Below the pieces are notes generated by a model. That model worked only from the letters and a program-made list of their open reading frames with translations, was not told where the DNA came from and did no database searches. A DNA stretch of 64,000 bases from Methylovirgula sp963708155 (GTDB lineage: Bacteria > Pseudomonadota > Alphaproteobacteria > Rhizobiales > Beijerinckiaceae), in contig OY970183.1 of NCBI GenBank assembly GCA_963708155.1, forward strand, positions 2,666,001-2,730,000, written 5' to 3'. Both the position numbers and the translations under genes were made by a program. Shown here piece by piece: positions 1-7,931 of the stretch. Within the stretch, counting starts at the first letter, position 1. Every line of letters starts with the position of its first letter.

Positions 1-95
1 CGAGCTCGAATCGACAGATCATTTGTGAGCGCGCGAGCGCGGGAACAGACGCCATGCAAACGCGTTCGCCCTTGAAATGAACAAGGGAGAAGCCG

Positions 96-374
96 ATGCC
101 CGGTCTCAAGCGATGGGCTTTCTTGCCGCTCGGCGCGGCGCTCGCGCTCGCGCCCGCTGCGGTTTTCGCGCAAAGCCCCGGCGCTGCCGCCAAGCCCAAT
201 ACGACTATTCCAGAAAAGCAGCATATCGGGCCGGTCGATCCGCCAGCCAATGGCGTCATTAAGCCGAAAAGCGACACCGATCCGGCTATGGCCAAGAAGC
301 CGCCGCCGCAGAGCCCGGCAGAGACGCCGGTCATTCCGCCCGCCGAGACGCAGGGTGGCCAGGAGGCGAAGTAG
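96..374 (+). CDS. small exported Pro/Ala-rich hypothetical protein
   Basis: The product is 92 residues. It opens with a typical Sec signal peptide: basic MPGLKR, a hydrophobic Leu/Ala core, and an Ala-Val-Phe-Ala cleavage site near residue 25. The mature part is about 65 residues, low in complexity, rich in Pro, Ala and Lys, and lacks any recognisable domain. An AAGGGAG ribosome-binding site at 82-88 fixes the ATG at 96. The protein is probably periplasmic. No function can be assigned. It converges on rimO, whose stop codon lies 16 bases beyond this one. Confidence 0.7.
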   Translation: MPGLKRWAFLPLGAALALAPAAVFAQSPGAAAKPNTTIPEKQHIGPVDPPANGVIKPKSDTDPAMAKKPPPQSPAETPVIPPAETQGGQEAK

Positions 375-389
375 GGTCTCGAGGCGCTT

Positions 390-1752
390 CTAGGCTGCAG
401 AGCCGAAGAGATCGTAGGCGTCTGCACGCTCGATCTTGACGGAGACGATATCGCCGGGGCGTAGCGGGCGGCGGCTGGCGATATGCACCTTGCCGTCGAT
501 TTCGGGCGCATCGGCCTTGCTGCGGCCGATCGCCACCGTCGGGCCAGCCTCGTCGACGATAACCTGCATGTGCCGGCCAACCTTGCGCTTGAGCAGATTG
601 GCGCTGATCGCCTGCTGATGCTGCATGAAGCGGCGATAGCGGCTCTCCGCGATTTCCGCAGGTACGACGGGCAGGCCGAGATCGTTGGCTGGCGCCCCCG
701 CGACGGGCTCATATTTGAAGGCGCCGACCCGGTCGAGCCGCGCTTCTTCCAGCCAGCGCAAGCAGATAGTCGAAATCCTCCTCCGTTTCGCCGGGAAAGC
801 CGACGATGAAGGTCGAGCGTAGCGCCAGATCGGGGCAGGCGTTGCGCCATTCCCTGATTCGATCGAGCGTCTTTGTCTGATCGCCGGGACGGCGCATGGC
901 CTTCAACACCTTTGGGCTCGCGTGCTGAAAAGGGATATCGAGATAAGGTAGAATCTTGCCATCGGCCATCAGGCCGATGACCTCGTCGATGTGCGGATAG
1001 GGGTAGACATAATGCAGCCGCACCCAAGCGCCGAGACTGCCGAGCTCGCGCGCTAGGTCGATGAACTTGGCGCGCACCTGCCGGTCGCCAAGCGGGCCGG
1101 CAAGCGTGCTTTCCGCATAGCGCAGGTCGAGCCCGTAGGCGCCGGTATCCTGCGAAATGACCAGCAGCTCCTTGACGCCCGCGGCGACGAGCTTTTCCGC
1201 TTCGCGCAACACCTCGGCGGCGGGCCGCGAGACGAGATCGCCGCGCAATCTCGGGATGATGCAGAAGGAGCAGCGATTGTTGCAGCCCTCGGAGATCTTC
1301 AGATAGGCGTAATGACGCGGCGTCAGCTTGACGCCCTGTGCCGGCACGAGGTCGAGGAACGGATCGTGCGGCGCCGCCACCGCTTCGTGAACGGCCGCGA
1401 CGACGCTTTCGTAGGCTTGAGGGCCACTGATCGAAAGCACGTCCGGATAAGCGGCGCGGATTGTCTCGGATTGCGATGCTGCGCCCATGCAGCCGGTGAC
1501 GATCACCTTGCCATTTTCCTTGAGCGCCGAGCCGATGGCGGCCAGCGATTCGGCCTTGGCGCTGTCGAGAAAGCCGCAGGTGTTGACGATCACGGCATCG
1601 GCGCCGGCATGGCTGCGGGTCAGCTCATAGCCTTCGGCGCGCAGCCGGGTGATGATTCGCTCGCTGTCGACGAGTGCTTTGGGGCAGCCGAGCGAGACGA
1701 AGGAAATTTTGGGCGGATTGGTCGTTTCCGCCGCGAGTGGGTCGGTTGTCAT
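390..1752 (-). CDS. rimO: ribosomal protein S12 methylthiotransferase RimO (frame interrupted)
   Basis: RimO is a radical-SAM enzyme that methylthiolates a conserved aspartate of ribosomal protein S12. The N-terminal UPF0004 domain shows cluster cysteines at about C23, C59 and C88. The radical-SAM motif CNNRCSFC lies at about residues 157-164, and a TRAM domain ends the protein. The ATG at 1752 (MTTDPLAAE) is preferred because an upstream TTG/ATG extension adds nonconserved residues. The frame breaks at about 758-762: an extra A turns the expected GCGCAGCAG into GCGCAAGCAG, and the family alignment resumes at once in the next frame. The span is a multiple of three plus one, which fits a single insertion. 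It is probably a sequencing error and the gene intact in the organism. Confidence 0.93.
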
Positions 1753-1831
1753 CGGCGTCGATTGCCATGTCCGGACCCTCGCCGCAAGCCGCACGCAGCG
1801 GGTAGGGCAAAAGGGCATGCAAGACAAAGAA

Positions 1832-1858
1832 AAAACCCGGCCGCGAGGGCCGGGTTTT
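1832..1858 (-). terminator. intrinsic terminator of the outer-membrane protein gene
   Basis: Eleven-base arms AAAACCCGGCC and GGCCGGGTTTT enclose a 5-base loop. Read on the minus strand the stem is followed by a T-rich run. It lies 26 bases beyond the stop codon of the beta-barrel gene and upstream of rimO, so it separates the two transcription units. Confidence 0.88.
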
Positions 1859-1883
1859 CAGGATTTCATGGAGACGATCGGTC

Positions 1884-2612
1884 TCAGTACTTCGAAACGA
1901 TCGGCGCCGGGGGCGCGAACATGTCGAACTTATACGAGAAGCCGGCCTGCACGCGGTTATCGCGGACGTGCGTCGAGATAACATCGCCAGTCACGACGGG
2001 ATCGTAGTTGGTGATGTGGCCGTAATCCGTGTAGCGATATTCGGCGCGGACGGACCAGTTGTTATCGATGGCATATTCGATGCCGGCGCCAGCCGTCCAG
2101 CCGATGCGGCCAGTGTTGAAGCTGTCGTAAGCGCCGAGGTTGTCCGAAAGGGACGTGTGGAAGTTGCCATAGGCGCCGCCGCCGGTGGCGTAGATCAGGA
2201 CGCGATCGAAGGCGTAGCCGATGCGGCCACGGATCGAGGCATCGATGTTCTTGCGGATGCCATAGGAGAGGCCCGCATCGTAATTGTTATCGCTCTCGGA
2301 CGAGCCGTTCACGTCGCCTTCGAGGCCGAAGACGAACTGCGAAACCTGATAGTTGTAGCCGACGTGAAGGCCGCCCACGACGCCCGACTGGGACAGATTG
2401 CCGGGCGTGAAGCCGGTCGTATTGTCATAGACGTTCGACGTGCCCCAGCCGTAGCCGACCTGGCCACCGATATAGACGCCGGACCAGGTGAAGGCCGGGG
2501 GCGGCGGAGGCGTGTAAACCGGCGCGTCCTTACGATACGGCAGATCGGCTGCCAGGGCCGCGCTACCGGCGAAGCCAACAAGAGCCGTCGTCAACAGAAG
2601 CTTACGCAACAT
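1884..2612 (-). CDS. outer membrane beta-barrel protein, Omp25/RopB type
   Basis: The 242-residue protein has a clear Sec signal peptide ending in Ala-Leu-Ala-Ala at about residue 22. A short proline-rich linker (PVYTPPPPPAFTW) and the motif GVYIGGQVGYGWG follow, which is the usual start of rhizobial 8-stranded porin-like barrels such as Omp25 and RopB. Alternating aromatic beta strands run to the C terminus, which ends in the barrel-type GFSYKFD strand plus a short tail. An AGAGGGGA ribosome-binding site lies about 10 bases before the ATG. A strong terminator follows the gene. The role is structural or barrier-related in the outer membrane; a specific transport substrate cannot be inferred. 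Confidence 0.92.
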   Translation of the reverse strand: MLRKLLLTTALVGFAGSAALAADLPYRKDAPVYTPPPPPAFTWSGVYIGGQVGYGWGTSNVYDNTTGFTPGNLSQSGVVGGLHVGYNYQVSQFVFGLEGDVNGSSESDNNYDAGLSYGIRKNIDASIRGRIGYAFDRVLIYATGGGAYGNFHTSLSDNLGAYDSFNTGRIGWTAGAGIEYAIDNNWSVRAEYRYTDYGHITNYDPVVTGDVISTHVRDNRVQAGFSYKFDMFAPPAPIVSKY

Positions 2613-2715
2613 TATGGGAATCCCCTCTTCGAGTTTCGATCATGGACCCAGCTAACTCCTGTCCCCATCCGGATCAATAGAGCTAGGCCCGAAAACCAAG
2701 TCTAAGCGTCATTTC

Positions 2716-2748
2716 CGTAAGCAGTGTCGTACTTTTGCAACGCTTACG
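2716..2748. promoter_or_regulatory. inverted repeat upstream of the Omp gene
   Basis: CGTAAGC at 2716-2722 is matched by GCTTACG at 2742-2748, with 19 bases between the arms. It sits about 100-135 bases upstream of the outer-membrane protein start. It could be an operator or a 5' leader hairpin; the sequence alone does not decide. Confidence 0.3.
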
Positions 2749-3254
2749 AAAGTCAAACCTCCATCCACGCTTGCTATGTTCGCCAGCAAGCAAATTAAGG
2801 GCGCAAATGTGGCGAGCTTGCGAGGCGAAAAACGATCACGAAAGCTTGAGTGCGGCGGACAGGCCGCAAACTAAACTTTGCGTTAATCAAATTCCGAGCT
2901 GCGAAGCTAAAGCACTACTGAGGAAGTATTGTGCTGCCAAACGGCCCTCGGGCCGCATTAGGCATGCCGCTGGTCAAAGTTTCCTTAAGCCCCCTTACGC
3001 GAAACCATGCAGACGCATTCTGGGTTCCATAATCGAGGGCCGCAGTGTCCTGGCGCACATGTTCTATGTAGGGCTGAGGCGGGCCGATTTAAGGCAGCGC
3101 CCCTCGTAAAATCTCTTGGCAGCCATGCCGATATCTCAACCCAACACTTTGCTAACTACGTCAGCAACTTTCGATATGCGGTGCAATGCCGAGTACACGC
3201 GCGTGTCTTAGGCGGCGGGCGAAATCGATAGCTCGGGGCAAACGGCTGCCGCCG
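2749..3254. other. intergenic region with no supported gene
   Basis: About 500 bases lie between the Omp upstream region and a small minus-strand gene. Open frames exist here, but none has a ribosome-binding site plus protein-like composition, and none matches a family I recognise. No tRNA-like or strong terminator-like fold was noticed. It may carry the Omp promoter or an unannotated small RNA. Confidence 0.5.
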
Positions 3255-3458
3255 CTAATGTTTGATCTTCGGCGAAGCCTCGATCCAATATCGCCAATGC
3301 GTCGGATGCACGGGGACGGCTTCGCGCGTCAGCGCGTTGGACCATCCTTCGCCGGTGCGCCGGCACGGAAAGACCAAGGCATAAACCTCTCCATCCTCGA
3401 TCACGCTGACTTCGAGGTCATGGCCGAAAGGCGCCGAGTCAATGGACTTCCAATCCAT
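3255..3458 (-). CDS. small conserved hypothetical protein
   Basis: From the ATG at 3458 (MDWKSIDSAPFGHDLEVSV) the product is 67 residues, hydrophilic, with no signal peptide. The opening W-x-x-I-D-S-A-P and the closing THWRYWIEAS resemble a widespread class of short rhizobial proteins that begin WKSIDSAP and end with a Trp-rich HWRYW-type motif. A longer reading from 3527 adds a low-complexity N terminus and is less likely. A GGAAAG element lies about 13 bases before the chosen start. The function is unknown. Confidence 0.6.
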   Translation of the reverse strand: MDWKSIDSAPFGHDLEVSVIEDGEVYALVFPCRRTGEGWSNALTREAVPVHPTHWRYWIEASPKIKH

Positions 3459-3908
3459 CTGATGAAGATCTTTCCACAGGCTTTCGCCGGTTGACGGGCC
3501 TCCGCGTGGCGCAGCTGGAAAGCGCATCCGCAGACAGACACTTGAATTTGAACAAAACCCCGCGGGGTGACCTTGATGGAGGTCAAAACTTCTTGAGTTC
3601 GCGACCGGCCGGCGGCCTGCCGCCTAGGGGGGTCGTTCCCGTCGGTGCACTCAATTCGTCCGAGGAGCGGCGACGAAGTGATAAAGCGCATCATGTGCCC
3701 GGGCCTCTGGCGACGCGAGAGACACCGGCGCGGGTTGATCGTTGGAATTGCCAATTGATGGCATTCGGCATGCTGGTTGCAACCGCAACGCTGACGGCAC
3801 CCTCGGGCGGCGGCCTGCCGGAGTGGTCGTTGGGGATTTTGTAAAGCCGCTCTGGCTTTTTTTGATTCTGCTGTTTTAATTCTCAGATGATGTTCGGGGC
3901 AGTCCGAG
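3459..3908. other. intergenic region with a mini-frame and terminator
   Basis: No confident gene is present. The only protein-like stretch is an in-frame ATG at 3759 giving a 28-residue hydrophobic peptide (MAFGMLVATATLT start) that stops at 3842-3844. The stop runs directly into a small terminator-like hairpin. The rest lacks coding character on either strand. Confidence 0.45.
3843..3863 (+). terminator. candidate intrinsic terminator
   Basis: AAAGCC at 3843-3848 pairs with GGCTTT at 3854-3859 across a GCTCT loop, and an unbroken T run follows. The stem is short. It overlaps the stop codon of a possible mini-frame ending at 3844. Confidence 0.5.
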
Positions 3909-4325
3909 GTGGGAAACTCTACCGTCGCTCTGATGCTGCTGGCCCGCGTTTTCGGGCCATGTCACGATCCCTGCGTCGTCGAATATAACCCCGGCGGCCA
4001 TGTCGCCTGGTTCGAGCAAGCGGCCCATGCCGCCCGCGCGGCGCAGGTGCATGTCATTATCAATGGTTTCTGCGGCTCTTCCTGCATGACGCTGGCGAGC
4101 GAGGCGCGGCCTTACGTCTGCATCACGCCGCGCGCCATATTCGCCTATCATCGGACAAATTATGGCGACCCTATCCCGCTCGGGCGCGACCTTGACCATT
4201 GGATCAGGGTACGCGGCGGCTACCCGCCTTTTCGGGGCGTCCCCGGCCGTATGAGCTATGACGCCGCGCTCGCCTTCTGGCCATCCTGCGGCTCCCGGAT
4301 GCCGGAAGGGCTGAACGAGCAATGA
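3909..4325 (+). CDS. ClpP/crotonase-fold-like protein, probably N-terminally incomplete
   Basis: The frame opens at a GTG and gives 138 residues. The stretch NPGGHVAWFEQA, then INGFCGSSCMTLAS, then CITPRAIFAYH resembles the ClpP-like fold of uncharacterised periplasmic proteins (COG3904-type), in which a glycine-rich turn and a Cys-x-x-x-Cys segment precede a His. No signal peptide is visible, and the frame is closed by TGA at 3888, so the natural N terminus may be missing or truncated. A second protein with the same Cys/His pattern lies at 24287-24730. Function and proteolytic activity are unproven; a canonical Ser-His-Asp triad is not evident. Confidence 0.5.
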   Translation: MGNSTVALMLLARVFGPCHDPCVVEYNPGGHVAWFEQAAHAARAAQVHVIINGFCGSSCMTLASEARPYVCITPRAIFAYHRTNYGDPIPLGRDLDHWIRVRGGYPPFRGVPGRMSYDAALAFWPSCGSRMPEGLNEQ

Positions 4326-4401
4326 AGCGCAGGCCATTGCCGCCCTGGCGGGCAAGTCGCCCTTCTTTCATGCACCGGCACCGCGCGACGCGCAAATCTG
4401 G

Positions 4402-5454
4402 ATGACCAAGTTCCTCTCATCTCCGCTGCGGAATCTGGCCGCCGGCCTTGTTTTCATGCTCGTAGTCTCGGCGGGTGCGACTGTCGCCTACATGGAAAAG
4501 GGGTGGAGCTTCGGCGACGCGCTCTACATGGTCGTGCTCACTGTCTACACGGTCGGCTTCGACGAAGTCAGGCCGATCAACACGCCGGAATTACGCGTCA
4601 TCACCATCGCCTTGATCGTCATGGGTTGCACCGGGATGATCTTTCTGACCGGCGCGCTCATTCAGCTCATCACCGCCAGCCAGCTCCAGCAATTATTTGG
4701 ATTCCGCCGCATGCAAAAGGAAATCGACCGTCTCACCGATCACGTCATCATCTGCGGTTACGGGCGCATCGGCCAGATGCTCGCGCGCGAGCTTCAAGCC
4801 GGAAAGAGCGACTTCGTCATCGTGGAACGCGGCGACGGCCGTATGACCACCGCGCGCGAGTTGGGGTTCCTCGGCGTGCACGGCGACGCTACGGACGAAG
4901 ACGTCCTGAAACTCGCCGGTGTTGGCCGGGCTCGGGCACTCGCAACGGTTTTGCCGGACGACGCGGCGAACGTGTTCATCACGCTGAGCGCCCGCAGTCT
5001 CAACCGCGAGCTGACGATCATCGCCCGCGGAGAGGCCGCGTCCACCGAAGGCAAGCTCATCCAAGCCGGCGCCGATCGCGTCGTGCTGCCGACACGAATC
5101 GGCGCAGAACGAATGGCTGAGCTTTTGCTGTATCAGGACGTCGCCAAGGTATTGTCCGGAATTAAAGCTGGCGATCTCGACCGGCTTGGACGCGATCTGC
5201 GCCGTCTCGGTCTCGAAATCGAGGTTGTCGCCGCCGCGACCGGGAGCAAGAGCGTCGGGGCAACCATTGGTGCGCTGGAGAGTGCGGCCGGGGGCGCGTT
5301 TCTTGTCGTCGCGCTGGAACGTCAAAACGGCGACGTCTTGCTCCAGCCGGCGGCGGATATTGCGATCCAGGAAGGCGACGGCGTCGCAATCGTCGGCAGG
5401 CCCGGCCGCGCCCAGACCGTCAAGTCCGTCTTCGCGCGGCCGGCTGTGGGTTGA
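4402..5454 (+). CDS. K+ channel protein with TrkA-N and TrkA-C domains
   Basis: The 350-residue protein has two transmembrane helices (about 12-30 and 70-95) around a pore loop with the filter-like sequence TVYTVGFDEV. A RCK/TrkA-N nucleotide-binding domain follows, opening HVIICGYGRIG at about residue 114, and a C-terminal TrkA-C domain ends the protein. This architecture is that of two-TM prokaryotic potassium channels gated by NAD or other ligands. The filter reads TVGFD where classical channels have TVGYG. The gene is monocistronic as far as can be seen, starting 76 bases after the preceding fragment. Confidence 0.88.
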   Translation: MTKFLSSPLRNLAAGLVFMLVVSAGATVAYMEKGWSFGDALYMVVLTVYTVGFDEVRPINTPELRVITIALIVMGCTGMIFLTGALIQLITASQLQQLFGFRRMQKEIDRLTDHVIICGYGRIGQMLARELQAGKSDFVIVERGDGRMTTARELGFLGVHGDATDEDVLKLAGVGRARALATVLPDDAANVFITLSARSLNRELTIIARGEAASTEGKLIQAGADRVVLPTRIGAERMAELLLYQDVAKVLSGIKAGDLDRLGRDLRRLGLEIEVVAAATGSKSVGATIGALESAAGGAFLVVALERQNGDVLLQPAADIAIQEGDGVAIVGRPGRAQTVKSVFARPAVG

Positions 5455-5461
5455 TCTGCGG

Positions 5462-5725
5462 CTAGAACGGCCAAATACTGTGCTTGTGAGGACATTTGGC
5501 GTCCAATATTTTCGCTTCGTCTGTGTCTTTGAAGGTCATTCCCGAGGTGGGGTGCCCGTTCACAACTATGGTTCCGACTTCTACCCATGTTCCATCGCTA
5601 TTGTGCTTCCACGCATCGCACGGAACCTTGTTGATGTCTTGAGGCCAGTTTTGAATTGAGTAAGTTGCGGCAGCGGCGAAGTTGAGGGATCCGGTCAAGA
5701 ATAGAGCGACGAGAAAAGCCCTCAT
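5462..5725 (-). CDS. small exported hypothetical protein
   Basis: The product is 87 residues with a signal peptide (MRAFLVALFLTGSLNFAAAA). The mature part of about 65 residues has two cysteines and the segments NKVPCDAWKHN and DAKCPHKHS. The ATG at 5725 is chosen because GGAGGC lies 5-10 bases upstream. It converges on the K+ channel gene, with stop codons 7 bases apart. No domain is recognised; a periplasmic location is inferred. Confidence 0.65.
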   Translation of the reverse strand: MRAFLVALFLTGSLNFAAAATYSIQNWPQDINKVPCDAWKHNSDGTWVEVGTIVVNGHPTSGMTFKDTDEAKILDAKCPHKHSIWPF

Positions 5726-5792
5726 GGCTGCCTCCAAGCTGTGATCGCGTTTAAGGGCTCTTCTTTCCAAGCCTCATCAGGGCCTCGAAAAT

Positions 5793-5809
5793 ATCAAATA
5801 AGTTTTGAT
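5793..5809 (-). terminator. weak AT-rich hairpin downstream of tRNA-Ser
   Basis: ATCAAA and TTTGAT arms enclose a 5-base loop, and on the minus strand the hairpin is followed by ATTTT. It lies 14 bases beyond the tRNA 3' end. It is a possible but weak terminator. Confidence 0.3.
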
Positions 5810-5822
5810 TTTATTATGGTCG

Positions 5823-5912
5823 TGGCGGAAGGGGTGGGATTCGAACCCACGGTAGGCTTTCACCCACGGCGGTTTTCAAGACCGCTGCCTTAAACCGCTC
5901 GGCCACCCTTCC
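5823..5912 (-). tRNA. tRNA-Ser (anticodon UGA)
   Basis: The minus-strand sequence begins GGAAGGGTGGCCGAGCGG and forms a cloverleaf with a GGAAGGG/CCCTTCC acceptor stem. The anticodon loop CTTGAAA has anticodon TGA. The variable arm is long, as in class II serine tRNAs, and the T arm reads GGTTCGAATCC. The CCA end is encoded at 5823-5825. It decodes UCA and related serine codons. Confidence 0.97.
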
Positions 5913-6191
5913 GGCAGAAAACTCCGTATAATACCTTTAGCCCTCGCGCCAGTACCGCTGCGCCTGTGATTGTTGCAAAGCCCAAATACGAGAAGCCCCA
6001 CTCAGCGGGGCAGCCGAGCGGGGCGGGGGGTTGGGGCTGTGACTCAGACAATACGCGTACTACGCCTCGTTCAACGCGCAACTTTCCTTCCGGTTCCCGT
6101 GTCCCGGCAGATTTTTGAGGGCTGCGAATCGACGGACGCCCACAGTCGCGCTAGAGATGGGGGCAAATCGCCGGTTGTTCAGGGGGGCTCT

Positions 6192-6680
6192 ATGCGTTCG
6201 GGCAAGGCGGGATTGCTGCTCCGCGCGGTGTTGGTCGTCGCGGCGCTTGCTTTTCAAAACAGCAAATCCCGCGCCGCAGGGCCGTTTACGCCCCTGGCCG
6301 GGGATTGGACGGGGAGCGGCACGCTCACAATGGGGGGCGTGGGTCAGCGGCTGCGCTGCCGGGCGATCTATTTTGTCTCCCCGCGGGGCGAAAGCCTGCG
6401 CCAGTTCCTGCGCTGCGCCAGCGACAGCTATGTCATCGCCGTCGATAGCGACGTGACCGAAATCGACGGCAGATTGTCCGGCACCTGGCGGGAGCTGACG
6501 AGCGGCGCCTCGGGCACGCTGAGCGGTCTGGTGCGCGGGCCCTCCGTGACCGGCACCGTTTCAGGGCTTGGCCTGAGCGCGAGGCTATACATCTACACGC
6601 GCGGACGGTCGCAGCACGCCTCTATCGATCTCTACGGGCCGAGCATCGCCGGAGTCGTCGTGACCTTTCACCGGGTCTGA
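6192..6680 (+). CDS. exported hypothetical protein
   Basis: From the ATG at 6192 the product is 162 residues. A signal peptide (MRSGKAGLLLRAVLVVAALAFQ) is followed by PFTPLAGDWTGSGTLTMGG, which resembles small exported beta-rich proteins that begin with a G-x-W-x-G-x-G-x-L motif in rhizobia. The remainder is rich in Gly, Ser and Thr with alternating hydrophobic residues, suggesting a beta barrel or lipocalin-like fold. Frames starting further upstream lose the signal peptide. It is probably periplasmic. The function is unknown. Confidence 0.65.
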   Translation: MRSGKAGLLLRAVLVVAALAFQNSKSRAAGPFTPLAGDWTGSGTLTMGGVGQRLRCRAIYFVSPRGESLRQFLRCASDSYVIAVDSDVTEIDGRLSGTWRELTSGASGTLSGLVRGPSVTGTVSGLGLSARLYIYTRGRSQHASIDLYGPSIAGVVVTFHRV

Positions 6681-6685
6681 GAGCT

Positions 6686-7024
6686 TCAGCCCGGCCGCCA
6701 CAGGGTAATGACGAGGCCGCCGGCGAGGATAAGCGCACCGCCGACATAAATCGGCAGATCCGGCCGCGAGCCGAAAAAGACGACATTGACGATCTGGGCG
6801 ATGACGAAGAACAGCGTGACATAGACGCCGAGCAATTTGCCGAAGTCCCACGGCGGGGAATTCACCGTCAGCCCGTAAGCGAACAGGACAGCGGCGCCGA
6901 GCGCGAAGAGCCCGATCCGTCCGGGCCCGCTTGGCGCCTGCAAACCTTTGCGCACAATGGCATCGCCGCCCGCTTCAAGCGCCGCGGCGATTGTGAGAAC
7001 GACATAAGCCAAAACGGGATTCAT
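6686..7024 (-). CDS. four-helix membrane protein, SMR/DMT-like
   Basis: The 112-residue product (MNPVLAYVVLTIAAALEAG start) consists of four hydrophobic helices joined by short loops. A glutamate sits in helix 1, as in small multidrug resistance and EamA half-size transporters. The C-terminal helix ends LVITLWRPG. It could be a small drug/metabolite transporter half, but the family is not certain. It converges on the preceding exported protein gene with only 5 bases between the stops. Confidence 0.65.
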   Translation of the reverse strand: MNPVLAYVVLTIAAALEAGGDAIVRKGLQAPSGPGRIGLFALGAAVLFAYGLTVNSPPWDFGKLLGVYVTLFFVIAQIVNVVFFGSRPDLPIYVGGALILAGGLVITLWRPG

Positions 7025-7139
7025 AAGCACCATCTTTCACGGCATTGCGAAGGCCACGCCTGGCAAAGGCTATGCGATGATAGACCTCAGGCCAAGTGCG
7101 GCAGTCGCAAGCAGTGGGATAGCGCGGTCCGCGTTGGCT

Positions 7140-7907
7140 TCAGAGGAACATACCGCCCGAGACTTCGATCCGCTGTCCCGTGAGCCAGCGGTTCTCCTCG
7201 GCGAGCAGGCTGGCGATCATCGGCCCGATGTCGTCCGGCACGCCGACGCGGCCCATGGCCGTGACCGACGCGACAAACTTGTTGAGCTCGGGGTTGTCGC
7301 GCACCGCGCCGCCACCGAAATCGGTTTCGATCGCGCCGGGCGCTACCACATTGGCGGCTATGCCACGGGGGCCGAGCTCCCTGGCGAGATAACGGGTGAA
7401 AACCTCGATGGCGCCTTTCATCGCGGCGTAAGCGGAATAGCCGGGTAGCGAGAAACGGGCGAGGCCGCTCGACAGATTGATGATCCGGCCGCCGTCAGCG
7501 ATCAGCGGCAAGAGCTTTTGCGTGAGGAAGACAACGCCTTTGAGATGGACGCGATAAAGCCCGTCGAAATCCTCCTCGCTCATCGCGGCGATCGGGCCGG
7601 GCGCGCTGTGGCCGGCATTGTTGACGAGATAATCGAAAGTTGTCCGGCCAAAGGTCTCGCGCAACGCCGTTGCAACCTTCTCCACGAAGGCCGGAAAGCT
7701 CGCCGTGTCGCCGGTGTCGAGCTGGAAGGCCAGCGCCGTGCGACCGAGCGCTTTGATGTCGGTCACGACCTTGTCGGCCTCGGCGCGATTGCTGCGATAG
7801 GTGAAGATCACATCGATGCCGCGCGCCGCCGTGGCCAAAGCGGTGTTGCGGCCGAGGCCACGGCTGGCGCCGGTGATGAGAGCGATCTTCGATTGCGTGT
7901 CAGCCAT
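7140..7907 (-). CDS. SDR-family oxidoreductase
   Basis: This 255-residue short-chain dehydrogenase has the NAD(P)-binding motif TGASRGLG at residues 12-19, the structural NNAG at 96-99, and catalytic Ser146/147, Tyr160 and Lys164 (YAAMK). The C terminus ends RIEVSGGMFL, like 3-oxoacyl-ACP reductase-type members. The substrate cannot be predicted. It starts about 25 bases after the stop of the S10 peptidase gene upstream and may be co-transcribed with it. Confidence 0.92.
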   Translation of the reverse strand: MADTQSKIALITGASRGLGRNTALATAARGIDVIFTYRSNRAEADKVVTDIKALGRTALAFQLDTGDTASFPAFVEKVATALRETFGRTTFDYLVNNAGHSAPGPIAAMSEEDFDGLYRVHLKGVVFLTQKLLPLIADGGRIINLSSGLARFSLPGYSAYAAMKGAIEVFTRYLARELGPRGIAANVVAPGAIETDFGGGAVRDNPELNKFVASVTAMGRVGVPDDIGPMIASLLAEENRWLTGQRIEVSGGMFL

Positions 7908-7931
7908 TGCAGATGCTCCTTGCGGACGAAT

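Noticed and set aside
2735..3109. Plus-strand 124-codon frame in the Omp upstream gap
   Set aside because: It has no ribosome-binding site, a Cys/Arg/Lys-rich composition and no family resemblance.
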